From: Butyrivibrio sp. M55
GTDB taxonomy: Bacteria > Bacillota > Clostridia > Lachnospirales > Lachnospiraceae
Assembly: GCF_900116865.1 (NCBI RefSeq)
Contig: NZ_FPCD01000004.1
Span: forward strand, 266,038-330,037
Direction: 5' to 3'
Length of the DNA stretch: 64,000 nt
The position numbers and the translations under genes are program-made. The notes under the pieces are model-generated. The model made no database searches. It worked only from the letters and a program-made list of their open reading frames with translations, and had not been told where the DNA came from. The stretch's first letter is position 1. The number at the start of each line of letters is the position of its first letter. This document shows, one piece after another, positions 9,680 to 17,203 of the stretch.

Positions 9680-10918
9680 ATGGAAGATAGTAATAAAAAA
9701 AATAAGTCGGGGCTTGTAAAAAAAGCCTCCAAAGACTTTATATTCAGTGTTCTTGCACTGGTCATCTATAACGGTGTTCTGCAGCTTCTTGTTTATTCCA
9801 AGATTGAAAAAAGCATTGGAAGGAGCGGATTTGACACCGTTCTTTATTTAATTTCCATTATTTCTGTAATGGGTGCGGGATTTGGAACTGCAGCCAGTTA
9901 TTCGAGAATGATGGCAAAAAAAGACAGAGAGGAAACAAACGGAGATTACAATGTATTTCTTTTGATGATCGCCGTTCTTTCTATTCCGGTTACTTTCGGA
10001 GCCATTTATCTGGCGGAGGGAATATCGCTAAAACTCTTTGTTCCCGTACTTGTTCTCATGATAGTTACGGTTTTCAGGTACTATTCGGATGTTCAGTACA
10101 GGATGAACATAAGATTTAAAGAATATTTCTTTTTCTTCTTATCTGTATCTGTGGGATATGTGCTGGGACTTATGTTGTACCCGGTTACCAAGAACTGGGT
10201 TCTCGTGATGTTCCTCGGAGAGATTTTCGGTATCATTTTTACTGTTGCGACCGGAAAAATATTTAGGGCGCCGTTTTTTAATTTGTCGGGTGCGTTTAAA
10301 GAGAATATGAAGTCTGCATGGTACATAGCCATGGGAAACGTGCTGGCAAATCTGATACTTAATTCAGACAGGATTCTCTTAAAGCATTTTGCCGAGTCAG
10401 GTCAGGTTACAGATTTTTATACCGCCAGCCTTATCGGTAAGATTGTAGCAATGCTCACGACTCCGCTAAATGGTGTAGTCATAAGCTATCTTACAAATTA
10501 TAAGATTAAGATGAATAAAAAGATATTTGCCACGATCGGATCGGCTTTTTTGGCACTTACGTTCCTCGGAGCGCTTGTGTGTAGCGGCTTTTCAATGATA
10601 TATGTAAAGCTGTTTTTTACTCCCGATGTATATGATGGGGCTTCGAAATTTTTCTTTTTGGCAAACCTCGGACAGCTCCTTTATTTTATCTCGGGTTCAT
10701 TGATGGTCGTGCTTCTTGCGTTTACGGAAGAAAAACTTCAGTTTATTATCAATCTCATTTATGGAATTGTTTTCGTGACCATAGTGATCCCGGTTACGTA
10801 TAAGTGGGGAATGGTAGGATTTGCCTATGGTCTCGTTGCGGTGAACATCGTGAGATTCGTTACTGTAATAATACTTGGAGTTGTAAAACTCGGAAAAAAG
10901 AAAGAGACGGAACAGTAA
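9680..10918 (+). CDS. Polysaccharide flippase (Wzx/MATE-like)
   Basis: A 412-residue membrane protein with about twelve to fourteen helices and a charged, lysine-rich N-terminus. The even helix spacing, the early Gly-Ala-Gly-Phe-Gly-Thr-Ala segment and its place beside glycosyltransferases fit the polysaccharide-biosynthesis (PST/Wzx) branch of the MOP flippase superfamily. These proteins flip undecaprenyl-pyrophosphate-linked repeat units. A second export route (Wzm/Wzt) exists at 40.6-43.1 kb, so the locus may serve two separate glycans. ATG 9680 follows AAGGA. Family call by topology and context. Confidence 0.8.
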   Translation: MEDSNKKNKSGLVKKASKDFIFSVLALVIYNGVLQLLVYSKIEKSIGRSGFDTVLYLISIISVMGAGFGTAASYSRMMAKKDREETNGDYNVFLLMIAVLSIPVTFGAIYLAEGISLKLFVPVLVLMIVTVFRYYSDVQYRMNIRFKEYFFFFLSVSVGYVLGLMLYPVTKNWVLVMFLGEIFGIIFTVATGKIFRAPFFNLSGAFKENMKSAWYIAMGNVLANLILNSDRILLKHFAESGQVTDFYTASLIGKIVAMLTTPLNGVVISYLTNYKIKMNKKIFATIGSAFLALTFLGALVCSGFSMIYVKLFFTPDVYDGASKFFFLANLGQLLYFISGSLMVVLLAFTEEKLQFIINLIYGIVFVTIVIPVTYKWGMVGFAYGLVAVNIVRFVTVIILGVVKLGKKKETEQ

Positions 10919-10966
10919 TAGTTATTGCCAATATTGCGCACATGCGTTATCGAGTGAAAGGTAACT

Positions 10967-10985
10967 TCTTAAGACTTTCTTAAGA
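10967..10985 (+). promoter_or_regulatory. Direct repeat, candidate response-regulator operator
   Basis: The octamer TCTTAAGA occurs at 10967-10974 and again at 10978-10985, an 11-bp period equal to one helical turn. Hexamer direct repeats with 5-bp spacing are how OmpR/PhoB-family regulators bind DNA. It lies in the 164-bp gap before the SGNH lipoprotein gene, some 60 bp upstream of a TAAAAT (11045-11050) that could be its -10. The regulator is unknown. Confidence 0.4.
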
Positions 10986-11082
10986 TTGATTGTAGATTTC
11001 ATTAATTTTTGTACTCCTGTCGAAATGTTTTGACAGATTGGTGTTAAAATAGGGCTTGGTGAAGTATCAGCGAGGAGGAAAA

Positions 11083-12282
11083 ATGAAGAAGAGAAAAATA
11101 ATTAGTTTTATTGTGGGTGTAACAACAGTAGCTATGCTGACTTGCGGATGTACTGCAATTGATAAAAATGCAGACACTGCACTGGAATTTATAAATGACG
11201 ATCTTGCCGCTAGTATGAGCGGTAAAAGTGATCAGGCTTCAGAGGCCGGAACATTGGTTTTGGCAAAAGATATTTATCAGCCGACACTTGAAGAAGCTGA
11301 GGCTTCAGAGTCTGCTTCGGTTGAAGAAACTAAAGTGGAAGAAGAGCAGCCGCAGGAAGGCGATGATAAAGTAGTCATGGTATTTATCGGCGACAGCCAG
11401 ATTGAGAACGGAAGAGACAGCAGTAACGATATTGCTTCTCTTGTATCTGAAAGAGTTCCCAATTCTGTTGCATATAATCTTGGAATCGGCGGAACAACAG
11501 CTGCGCTTGAACATTCAACATCTGATACATCTTTGTCTAAGTGGGATTCTATTTCGTTTAACGGAATAACCTACGGTCTTGCAGGAAAGATTGACAGAGA
11601 CAGAGTTTTTCAGAATTATCCCGAAGTTCTGGATAATATGAATAGTATTAATCCTGAGAAGGTTGATTATTATTTTATAGAGTATGGTGCAAACGACTTC
11701 TTTGATAAGATGCCGCTTGATAAAACACAGTTTGAAGGCAATCCGCTTCATTCATATTATGAAGCACTTGAGGAAGGTGTAAAAACTCTCCAGGAGATAA
11801 GCCCTAATGCAAGAATTATTCTTATGACTCCTTTCTATGGAATTTATAAGGATTCACAGGGTAAGTTCCTTGGTGACTCTTACGTAGTAAGTTACGGAAT
11901 TGATACTCTTGCAAATTATGCAAGAAAAGCACTTAACGTAGCAGAGGATCTCGATGTTATCGATTTTGATGCGATGAACGATGATAAGAAGTGCGATCTC
12001 TATCTTGATACCGCAGAAGAGTATCTTTTGGACGGAACTCACCTTACATTGAAGGGAAGACAGGTATTTTCAAGGCTTCTTGCTCACATTCCGAATTACT
12101 ATGAGGAAAATGAGCCATTCGCATACCTTGAAAATGACATTATAAAGATTGGACAATTCGATCCCGATGAGTATTTCATGATCTCAGATGACAAGCTCAA
12201 GGACGATTATCCCGAGGCCTATGAGAAGCTCAAGGCCGGAGCATATCCACTCGCCAGAGAGCACGGCGCAGGAGCTGAGTGA
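11083..12282 (+). CDS. SGNH/GDSL-family lipoprotein hydrolase
   Basis: A 399-residue exported protein. The signal peptide ends in Leu-Thr-Cys-Gly-Cys, so Cys23 is the likely lipidated residue. An acidic, Glu/Ser-rich linker runs to about residue 95. The SGNH fold then shows block I in FIGDSQIENG (nucleophile Ser105), block II in GIGGTT, block III in YGANDFF and block V in DGTHLTLKGRQ, giving the Asp and His of the triad. Such enzymes remove or transfer acyl groups on surface glycans. The start is ATG 11083 with GAGGAGG at 11072-11078; the in-frame TTG at 11056 is less likely. A diverged paralogue that lacks the catalytic residues lies at 30367-31920. Confidence 0.85.
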   Translation: MKKRKIISFIVGVTTVAMLTCGCTAIDKNADTALEFINDDLAASMSGKSDQASEAGTLVLAKDIYQPTLEEAEASESASVEETKVEEEQPQEGDDKVVMVFIGDSQIENGRDSSNDIASLVSERVPNSVAYNLGIGGTTAALEHSTSDTSLSKWDSISFNGITYGLAGKIDRDRVFQNYPEVLDNMNSINPEKVDYYFIEYGANDFFDKMPLDKTQFEGNPLHSYYEALEEGVKTLQEISPNARIILMTPFYGIYKDSQGKFLGDSYVVSYGIDTLANYARKALNVAEDLDVIDFDAMNDDKKCDLYLDTAEEYLLDGTHLTLKGRQVFSRLLAHIPNYYEENEPFAYLENDIIKIGQFDPDEYFMISDDKLKDDYPEAYEKLKAGAYPLAREHGAGAE

Positions 12283-12306
12283 CGCCGAGGGATATTGTAA
12301 ACGGAC

Positions 12307-12546
12307 GACCTATATAGCTATTTATCACAGCCTGCAGCGACGGTATCAGTTTTGAAATGCTTGTGTTCGGCTGCGCAGTGATTTTCATAATTTCATAAAA
12401 CCCGAAAATGCCTCCTTTCGACGTTGCTCAGGGAAGTCGGCATTTTCGGGTTTTATTTAATTTGAAAATTATCTTGCTCGTCCGAGAACTGCACATTTCA
12501 AAACTGAACCCGTAGCTGCAGGCTGTGATAAATAGCCATATAGGTC
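12307..12546. repeat. Long imperfect palindrome I (240 bp)
   Basis: Three nested inverted matches share one centre near 12426. The outer arms, 12307-12338 and 12515-12546, match at 31 of 32 positions. The middle arms, 12347-12359 and 12494-12506, match 13 of 13. The inner arms, 12395-12412 and 12439-12456, match 18 of 18 around a 26-nt loop. The segments between them are weaker but keep nearly equal length, so a transcript could fold into a single long rod. The inner hairpin with its T-rich flank can also serve as the terminator of the SGNH gene. No protein is encoded. Confidence 0.85.
12395..12460 (+). terminator. Probable rho-independent terminator at the core of palindrome I
   Basis: An 18-bp perfect stem (12395-12412 with 12439-12456) is GC-rich in its middle and closes in TTTTAT followed by TTTAATTT. 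The left flank is A-rich, so it may stop transcription from either direction. It lies about 110 bp after the stop codon of the SGNH lipoprotein gene. Confidence 0.6.
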
Positions 12547-12619
12547 TGTTTTTTTACTATATGCCGCACGGCACATACTTAGGTGAATGTTTGCGCTATA
12601 GATTCTATAAATATTGTAA

Positions 12620-12648
12620 TTGATATGCAGGGGATATTGTGATAAAAT
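12620..12648 (+). promoter_or_regulatory. Sigma-A-type promoter reading into palindrome II
   Basis: TTGATA at 12620-12625 and TAAAAT at 12643-12648 are separated by exactly 17 bp. The predicted start, about 12655, lies only some 40 bp before palindrome II and about 400 bp before the next coding region. This suggests either a long structured leader or a separate non-coding RNA. Confidence 0.5.
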
Positions 12649-12692
12649 GTTAATACTTTGTTAATGTAACGTATACCAAGTGTGGTGAACAG

Positions 12693-12936
12693 TGGGGCTA
12701 TTTGCCACTGTGTAGTTCCATAAGTCAGGTTTTCACAGTATTTATGTGAGTTGTAACATTCAAGAGCTTAAGCGGTCGGGAATCTTTATTCTGCTCTCGC
12801 TCCGTCTGTCTGAGCCCATTTATGGGCGAGTTTAGGAGCGAAGAATAAAGATTACCGATTGCTTATGCCTTGAATGTCAACGAACATAACCCCTGTGCAA
12901 ACCTGACTTATGGAACGCATATCGCCAATAACCCCA
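12693..12936. repeat. Long imperfect palindrome II (about 244 bp), candidate structured RNA
   Basis: Inverted matches share a centre near 12815. The strongest are 12715-12732 with 12899-12916 (18 of 18) and 12781-12792 with 12842-12853 (12 of 12), with a small inner palindrome GCCCATTTATGGGC at 12814-12827. Weaker pairing continues outward to about 12693 and 12936 and between the blocks. Architecture and size mirror palindrome I, about 150 bp upstream, but the sequence differs. No reading frame of note is present. A promoter at 12620-12648 points into it. Confidence 0.75.
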
Positions 12937-12968
12937 ATGCCGCGTGGGGAGTAGCGTGGAGTGCTATC

Positions 12969-12997
12969 TTGAAGAATGTTATGGGGTGGGGTATACT
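12969..12997 (+). promoter_or_regulatory. Sigma-A-type promoter of the flavoprotein gene
   Basis: TTGAAG at 12969-12974 and TATACT at 12992-12997 with a 17-bp spacer. It lies just after palindrome II and about 60 bp before the ATG at 13061, so the flavoprotein gene can be expressed without transcribing the palindrome. Confidence 0.6.
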
Positions 12998-13060
12998 ACT
13001 ATTATTGTTCGTGCTCAAGATAATGAACGAACGATTATTTAGAAAATGAGGATAAATGTG

Positions 13061-14644
13061 ATGAAGAAGGCCTTAATTATTGGTGCAGGTCCTGCGGGAC
13101 TTACTGCTGCTTATGAGCTTTTGACCAAGTCAAAGGATTATCAGGTAGTAATCTTTGAGGAAACCGACCAGTTTGGAGGAATATCAAGAACAGTTGAGTA
13201 CAAAGGGAACCGCATGGATATGGGTGGTCACAGATTTTTTACCAAGGTTCCCGAAGTTAATGCATGGTGGGATAAGATGCTTCCCGGACAGGGAAAACCT
13301 ACTTATGATGATATAGTTCTCGACAGACCGATGAAGATGACAGAGGGTGGTCCTGATCCTGAGAAAACAGACAGAGTAATGCTTAAGAGACATCGTGTCT
13401 CACGTATTCTTTTTGATTCCAAGTTTTATGATTACCCGATTTCACTCAAGGGTGAGACTTTTAAGAACTTCGGCTTTTTGACTACGATGCAGGTTGGATT
13501 CTCATATATGGCTTCTGTTTTCCACAAGAGACCTGAGGACAATCTTGAGAATCTCTATATCAATAACTTTGGTAAGAAGCTTTATTCAATGTTCTTCGAG
13601 TATTATACCGAGAATCTCTGGGGCAGACATCCAAGCGAGATCGATGCTTCATGGGGCAAGCAGAGAACTAAGGGCTTATCTATTTTCGGAATAATCAAGG
13701 ACTATCTTGGAAGACTTTTTAAAGTTAAGAACCGTAAGGTTAACACTTCACTTATAGAAGAGTTCAAGTATCCCAAGCTCGGACCCGGTCAGCTCTGGGA
13801 CGTGACTGCTGAGGAGATTAAGAAGCTCGGTGGTACAATTATTGTAAATGCCAAGGTTACCGGAATCAGGAAAGACGGCAATCATATCAAAGGCGTATCT
13901 TATCTTGTTGATGGAAAAGAGATTGAGATTGACGGCGATGTAGTTATCAGCTCAATGCCGATAAAGGATCTTGTTGCAGGAATGAATGATGTTCCCGCAG
14001 ACCCCGCAAGAATTGCAGCAGGACTTCCTTACCGTGATTATATGACTCTCGGTGTACTTGTTCCCAAGCTTAATCTTGAGAATAAGACCAAGATCAAGAC
14101 TATCGGAAATATTGTGCCTGATAACTGGGTATATGTTCAGGATAGAAATGTTAAGATGGGAAGATTCCAGATTTACAACAACTGGTCTCCTTATCTTGTA
14201 AAAGATCTTGAGAATACTGTATGGGTCGGACTTGAATATTTCTGCTTTGAAGGCGATAACATGTGGAATATGACCGAGGATGAGTTTGCCAAGATGGCAA
14301 TCGATGAGATGGTCAAGCTTAAACTTATCGACAAAGCGGATGAAGTTATTGACTATCACATGGAGAAAGTTAAAAAGGCTTATCCTGCTTACTTTGATAC
14401 ATATGATGAGATGGACAAGCTCATCGAGTATCTTGATACTATCGACAATCTCTATTGCGTAGGCAGAAATGGTCAGCATAGATATAACAATATCGATCAT
14501 TCAATGTGTACATCCTTTGAGGCTGTTAAGAATATCATAAGTGGAGAGACAGACCGCAGCAACATATGGAACGTTAACACTGAGGAGGAATACCATGAAA
14601 CATCTACTTCCGAAGATGAAGCAGATGAGGTGGAAATAGATTGA
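13061..14644 (+). CDS. FAD-dependent oxidoreductase, UDP-galactopyranose mutase/protoporphyrinogen-oxidase-like
   Basis: A 527-residue flavoprotein. The N-terminus is a Rossmann dinucleotide-binding motif ([18 protein letters not shown]) followed by an acidic strand end (VVIFEE) and [11 protein letters not shown], then MGGHRFFTK. This arrangement is shared by UDP-galactopyranose mutases and the HemY-like amine-oxidase group (COG1232). In glycan loci such proteins often isomerise or oxidise nucleotide sugars. It is longer than typical bacterial Glf (about 370-400 residues), so galactofuranose formation is not certain. ATG 13061 is chosen, with GAGG at 13048-13051; ATG 13046 would place that site inside the gene. 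A promoter lies at 12969-12997 and a terminator follows. Confidence 0.75.
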   Translation: MKKALIIGAGPAGLTAAYELLTKSKDYQVVIFEETDQFGGISRTVEYKGNRMDMGGHRFFTKVPEVNAWWDKMLPGQGKPTYDDIVLDRPMKMTEGGPDPEKTDRVMLKRHRVSRILFDSKFYDYPISLKGETFKNFGFLTTMQVGFSYMASVFHKRPEDNLENLYINNFGKKLYSMFFEYYTENLWGRHPSEIDASWGKQRTKGLSIFGIIKDYLGRLFKVKNRKVNTSLIEEFKYPKLGPGQLWDVTAEEIKKLGGTIIVNAKVTGIRKDGNHIKGVSYLVDGKEIEIDGDVVISSMPIKDLVAGMNDVPADPARIAAGLPYRDYMTLGVLVPKLNLENKTKIKTIGNIVPDNWVYVQDRNVKMGRFQIYNNWSPYLVKDLENTVWVGLEYFCFEGDNMWNMTEDEFAKMAIDEMVKLKLIDKADEVIDYHMEKVKKAYPAYFDTYDEMDKLIEYLDTIDNLYCVGRNGQHRYNNIDHSMCTSFEAVKNIISGETDRSNIWNVNTEEEYHETSTSEDEADEVEID

Positions 14645-14661
14645 CGATACATTAAATTTTA

Positions 14662-14698
14662 ATGCGGTGCTTTAGGATGATATAGCACCGCATTTTTT
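14662..14698 (+). terminator. Rho-independent terminator directly before a ribosome site
   Basis: ATGCGGTGCT (14662-14671) pairs with AGCACCGCAT (14684-14693), a 10-bp GC-rich stem, followed by six T (14693-14698). The TAGGAG ribosome site of the next gene starts at the end of this T-run (14698-14703). Transcripts reading into that gene must pass the hairpin, so it can act as an attenuator. Confidence 0.8.
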
Positions 14699-14707
14699 AG
14701 GAGTATT

Positions 14708-15658
14708 ATGAAAAAAATAAGTGTTTTGATCCCCTGTTTTAATGAGGTGGAGAACGTGGAGGGAATTTCCTCCGCAATTGAAGAAGTTATAAAAAAAGAT
14801 CTTTCAAACTATGATTATGAGATCGTTTTCATAGACAATGCGTCTACAGACGGAACAAGAGATAAGATTGAAAAGATCTGTGAGGGAAATAATAAGATAA
14901 AGGCGATATTTAATGTCACAAATTTCGGACAGTTCAATTCGCCTTTCCATGGCATGTGCTCTCTTGACGGAGACTGTGTTATTCCCGTGTGCGCCGATTT
15001 CCAGGATCCGGTTGAGCTTATTCCCGTATTTGTAAAAAAGTGGGAAGAGGGTCACAAGATCGTAAGCGGTGTAAAAGCTTCGAGTAAGGAAAACGGATTC
15101 ATTTATTTCCTCAGAACTGTCTACTATAAGACAATAAAGAATATTTCCAGTGTTCAGATGATTGAGCACTTTACAGGTTTTGGCCTTTATGACAAGACCT
15201 TTATAACTCTTCTAAGGCAGCTTAACGATCCGATTCCGTTCATAAGAGGAATTGTTGCCGAGTACGGAGCCGGTTTCAATATGACAACGGTTGAGTATGA
15301 ACAGCCTAAGAGAAGAGCAGGCAAGACACATAACAATTTCTATACCCTGTATGATGCGGCAATGCTTAGTATTACATCATATACCAAGGTAGGACTGCGT
15401 CTTTGCACTTTAGCGGGATTTGCTTGTGCGATCATAGATATGATCGTTGCATTTGTATATCTTATACTCAAGCTTACTCACTGGTACAGCTTCCACGCAG
15501 GTTATGCGCCGATGATCATCGGAATGTTCCTTATGGGAGCGATACAGCTCTTTTTCATCGGATTTACAGGTGAGTATATCCTCAACATCAATACAAGAGT
15601 TATCGGACGTCCCATAGTTGTTGAGGAAAAACGCATTAATTTTGATAATGATAAATAA
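14708..15658 (+). CDS. GT2 polyprenyl-phosphate glycosyltransferase (GtrB-like)
   Basis: A 316-residue protein. The GT-A domain shows VLIPCFNEVENVEG, the donor-binding DNASTDGTRD and an acidic VCADFQDP element near residue 98. Two C-terminal hydrophobic helices (about 235-260 and 270-300) anchor it. This is the arrangement of GtrB/ArnC-type enzymes that make undecaprenyl-phosphate-linked monosaccharides for GT-C transferases. Basic residues after the GT domain (EQPKRRAGKTHNNFYTLY) are typical of the juxtamembrane segment. It differs clearly from the GT2 at 8724, so two donors may be made. It lies right behind a terminator and before an MBOAT gene. Confidence 0.85.
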   Translation: MKKISVLIPCFNEVENVEGISSAIEEVIKKDLSNYDYEIVFIDNASTDGTRDKIEKICEGNNKIKAIFNVTNFGQFNSPFHGMCSLDGDCVIPVCADFQDPVELIPVFVKKWEEGHKIVSGVKASSKENGFIYFLRTVYYKTIKNISSVQMIEHFTGFGLYDKTFITLLRQLNDPIPFIRGIVAEYGAGFNMTTVEYEQPKRRAGKTHNNFYTLYDAAMLSITSYTKVGLRLCTLAGFACAIIDMIVAFVYLILKLTHWYSFHAGYAPMIIGMFLMGAIQLFFIGFTGEYILNINTRVIGRPIVVEEKRINFDNDK

Positions 15659-15698
15659 TGTGACAGTTCACTAGATTTATAGACCACAGGGAGAAACA

Positions 15699-17153
15699 AT
15701 GACCTTTATATCATTTGCATTTATGGTATTTCTGCCATGCGCCGTTTTGATCAATTTCATAGTTCCGATAAAGTATCGCTATATCTGGCTTCTTATAGCA
15801 AGTATGGTATTTTATTCAACTGCAGGCATAGGGGCGATGATCGTTCTCGTACTTTCTATGCTTTCGGTGTATGCAACAGGTATTTATCTGGGAAAAAAGA
15901 AGAAGGCAAAGCTCGTATTTCTTTTGTGCCTGCTTTTTAATCTCGGAATTCTTTTTGTGTTCAAATATTTCAATTTCTTTATGCAGATTCTGGGTATCGC
16001 CACAGACGGAGCCTATGGAAATATACAGCTGAATAATATGATCATTCCTCTCGGACTATCTTTTTACATACTTAAGTCCGTAGGATATCTGATTGACGTT
16101 TACAGGGGAGATATTGCCCCTGAAAAGAATTATCTTAAATTTGCTCTTTTCGTTTCATTCTTTTCGCAGATTCTTGCCGGCCCTATCGAAAGAGCGGGGA
16201 ATATGCTAAAACAGTTCGATAATCCCAAGCCTATTGATTTTGACAGATTCAGAAACGGTTTTCTTCAGGTGCTTTGGGGATATTTCCTTAAGCTTGTTGT
16301 TGCGGACAGACTTGCTATTTTTGTCAAAGCTGTATTTGATGCCGAAGACGGTATAAGGGGTACGGTATCTTTTGTTGCAATCCTGTTCTATACATTTGAG
16401 ATTTACGCGGATTTTGCGGGCTATTCACATATTTCAATCGGAATAGCAAGAATTCTTGGAATTGATGTAATGAATAACTTTGACAGTCCTTATCTGGCAA
16501 GGTCGATTGCGGAGTTCTGGAGAAGGTGGCATGTTTCACTTTCGTCATGGTTTAGAGATTATCTGTATATTCCGCTTGGTGGAAACAGAAAAGGAACAAT
16601 CAGAAAGTTTATCAATATACTTATTGTATTTACTGTGAGCGGTCTTTGGCACGGCGCGGATTTCACTTTCCTCGCATGGGGACTTCTTCACGGTGTATAT
16701 CAAGTGATTGGAAGCATAGTTACTCCTGTAAGAGATAAGATTACAAAGACATTCAATATAGGTAGAGCGAGCTTTTCTCACAGAATCGTAAAGACAGTGG
16801 GAACTTTTATTCTGGTAGCATATGCCTGGGTGTTCTTTAGAGCGGACGATATAATGCAGGCTGTAAGGATTATAAGAAATTCTTTTGCATTTACTCCTTG
16901 GAAAATTGTTGACGGAAGTATGTATCAGTTCGGGCTTACAAGAGGAAACTTTCTTCTTGGCGTATTTGGCATATTGCTTATGATCATTGTTGATCTTGTG
17001 AACAGTAGGGGAATTATTATAAGGGAAAAGATACTGTGCCAGGGATTGTGGCTTAGATGGATCATTATGATAGTGGGAATCGTGGTTACCGTAGTGTGCG
17101 GTATCTGGGGACCCGGCTATGATGTGTCTGATTTCATCTATAAGCAGTTTTAA
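15699..17153 (+). CDS. MBOAT-family O-acyltransferase (AlgI/DltB-like)
   Basis: A 484-residue polytopic membrane protein with about eleven helices. The MBOAT signature is SGLWHGADFTFLAWGLLHG, giving the conserved histidines at residues 318 and 331. Other family marks are FFSQILAGPIERAGNMLKQF near residue 160 and EFWRRWHVSLSSWFRDYLYI near residue 275. AlgI/DltB/PatA proteins pass an acyl group across the membrane to a partner SGNH protein that places it on a polymer. A candidate partner is the SGNH protein at 20531. The start ATG 15699 has a GGGAG-type site. A second MBOAT gene lies at 26277. Confidence 0.92.
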   Translation: MTFISFAFMVFLPCAVLINFIVPIKYRYIWLLIASMVFYSTAGIGAMIVLVLSMLSVYATGIYLGKKKKAKLVFLLCLLFNLGILFVFKYFNFFMQILGIATDGAYGNIQLNNMIIPLGLSFYILKSVGYLIDVYRGDIAPEKNYLKFALFVSFFSQILAGPIERAGNMLKQFDNPKPIDFDRFRNGFLQVLWGYFLKLVVADRLAIFVKAVFDAEDGIRGTVSFVAILFYTFEIYADFAGYSHISIGIARILGIDVMNNFDSPYLARSIAEFWRRWHVSLSSWFRDYLYIPLGGNRKGTIRKFINILIVFTVSGLWHGADFTFLAWGLLHGVYQVIGSIVTPVRDKITKTFNIGRASFSHRIVKTVGTFILVAYAWVFFRADDIMQAVRIIRNSFAFTPWKIVDGSMYQFGLTRGNFLLGVFGILLMIIVDLVNSRGIIIREKILCQGLWLRWIIMIVGIVVTVVCGIWGPGYDVSDFIYKQF

Positions 17154-17203
17154 TCTATTTAGAAAAGAGTTTTGAAAGTGGAATTTTAAGGAGTAGTTTT
17201 CGG

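Noticed and set aside
11030..11035. Perfect TTGACA before the SGNH lipoprotein gene
   Set aside because: The nearest -10-like TAAAAT is only 9 bp away and the correct spacing gives no -10, so the pair is not a promoter.
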